Origin: an uncultured Paracoccaceae bacterium
GTDB taxonomy: Bacteria > Pseudomonadota > Alphaproteobacteria > Rhodobacterales > Rhodobacteraceae
Direction of reading: 5' to 3'
Assembly (NCBI GenBank): GCA_937983405.1
Contig: CALJZN010000043.1
Span: 92,669 to 156,668, forward strand
Length of the DNA stretch: 64,000 nucleotides
Shown here: piece after piece, positions 63,392 to 64,000 of the stretch
How the letters are laid out: each line of letters begins with the position of its first letter
Position numbering within the stretch: the stretch's first letter is position 1
Position numbers and translations under genes: made by a program
Notes under the pieces: generated by a model
The model's input: only the letters and a program-made list of their open reading frames with translations
What the model was told of the DNA's origin: nothing
Databases searched by the model: none

Positions 63392-64000
63392 ATGAAAGCG
63401 ACGGGGATCAGCGCGCTGGTCGGTCTTGGCCTATCCGCGGCCGTCCTGGCGGGCTGTGCCGACGGACAGCGACCCCTGGACCTGTTCCGCCGCGGCAGCG
63501 CAGGGGGCGACGGTGCGTCCGCCGCCGCCACCGCCGCCGCCGCCGAGGTCCGGCTGGTCGAGCGCGACGTCGAGGCGCCCGAGGTGTTCCAGACCACCGA
63601 TCAGGCGCTCTGGGACGGACGCCCCTCGCTCGGCGGCGTCTGGGTGGCGGCGCCCGGCGTGCGCGACCCCGAGCGCGTGATCATCCGCAACACCGCGACC
63701 GGCGCCTTCGTCATCGGCGCGCTGTTCCGGCGCGAGCGCGACAATCCCGGCCCGCGCCTGCAGCTGTCCTCGGATGCCGCCGCGGCGCTGGGCATCCTTG
63801 CGGGCCAGCCGGCGCGGATCGAAGTCACCGCGCTGCGGCGCGAGGAGGTGCCGGTCGCCCCCGAGCCTGCCCCGACCGCGATCATCGACGGCCCGCCGGC
63901 CGCGGACGAGGCGCCGGTCGCCCCCCCGGCCGCGGCGCCGCCGGCGCCTGCCGCGTCGCCCGTGGCTGCCTCCCGTCCGGGCGCCGCCGCGGCAAGCCCG
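63392..64000 (+). CDS. SPOR-type / RlpA-like lipoprotein, 3' end outside window
   Basis: At least 203 residues, open to the right edge. Signal peptide ends LAGC at about Cys22. Then VRLVERDVEAPEVFQTT, LWDGRPSLGGVWVAAPGV and RVIIRNTATGAFVIGALFRRE, followed by a Pro/Ala-rich linker. Rhodobacterales homologues carry a C-terminal SPOR peptidoglycan-binding domain after such a linker; it lies beyond the window, so this is expectation only. Confidence 0.8.
   Translation, partial: MKATGISALVGLGLSAAVLAGCADGQRPLDLFRRGSAGGDGASAAATAAAAEVRLVERDVEAPEVFQTTDQALWDGRPSLGGVWVAAPGVRDPERVIIRNTATGAFVIGALFRRERDNPGPRLQLSSDAAAALGILAGQPARIEVTALRREEVPVAPEPAPTAIIDGPPAADEAPVAPPAAAPPAPAASPVAASRPGAAAASP

Overview
The window is high-GC, gene-dense alphaproteobacterial chromosome. 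Gene content and order point to the Rhodobacterales (Rhodobacter/Paracoccus-like): RegB/SenC/RegA redox regulators, AddA and AddB of the alphaproteobacterial type, the block mnmE-mnmG-rsmG-parA-parB next to rho, and maf-aroE-coaE-dnaQ running away from hemJ. No tRNA, rRNA, CRISPR array, insertion sequence or prophage was seen. Nearly everything is core chromosome. Most operons are packed with 4-8 bp stop/start overlaps (ATGA or GTGA).

Layout. 1-2.3 kb: nitrilase-family gene (cut by the window edge), glutaredoxin, ComF protein, NDUFAF5-like methyltransferase. 2.3-5.7 kb: trehalose genes otsB-otsA and divergent ferrochelatase hemH. 5.7-7.5 kb: two L,D-transpeptidases around a CAP-domain lipoprotein. 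7.5-16.9 kb: long minus-strand runs with hslO, a Nudix hydrolase and cca, then two ABC exporters, an RlmD/TrmA-like methyltransferase and a voltage-gated sodium channel; a broken LysE exporter lies between cca and the ABC genes. 16.9-22.6 kb: Nudix gene, htpX behind a row of tandem palindromes and a heat-shock-like promoter, a DUF3137 protein, an aminotransferase/sulfotransferase pair, and a divergent Hpt / receiver-phosphatase pair. 22.6-26.9 kb: hrcA-grpE facing away from rph-rdgB-hemW.

26.9-37.4 kb looks like the chromosome origin neighbourhood. It holds parB-parA-rsmG-mnmG-mnmE-rho-hemJ on the minus strand, a roughly 390 bp gap, then maf-aroE-coaE-dnaQ on the plus strand. Two perfect 16-bp parS sites (TGTTTCACGTGAAACA) lie at the start codons of hemW and mnmG, flanking the parAB end of the block. 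I infer oriC in the hemJ-maf gap from synteny and strand layout; only weak DnaA-box-like words are visible there.

37.4-50.7 kb: secB, fxsA, a Tim44-like gene, an Smr gene, hslVU, trxA, addBA, and murU-amgK-tsaE (peptidoglycan recycling and tRNA t6A). 50.8-55.4 kb: a PAS protein, regB, senC and regA, with a shared CAAGTGWCAC word in the regB and regA leaders. 55.4-64 kb: HIT protein, a GT14-like glycosyltransferase divergent from a sulfotransferase, a PfkB sugar kinase, nth, an AraC-Ogt DNA repair protein, an OmpA lipoprotein, an EEP-family hydrolase, a decayed SMP-30/gluconolactonase gene, and a lipoprotein cut by the right edge.

No clearly new multi-gene defence or biosynthetic system was recognised. 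The most interesting items are the parS/start-codon overlaps and origin region, the tandem palindrome array before htpX, the shared regB/regA leader motif, the Hpt / receiver-phosphatase pair, and the glycosyltransferase-sulfotransferase and aminotransferase-sulfotransferase pairs.
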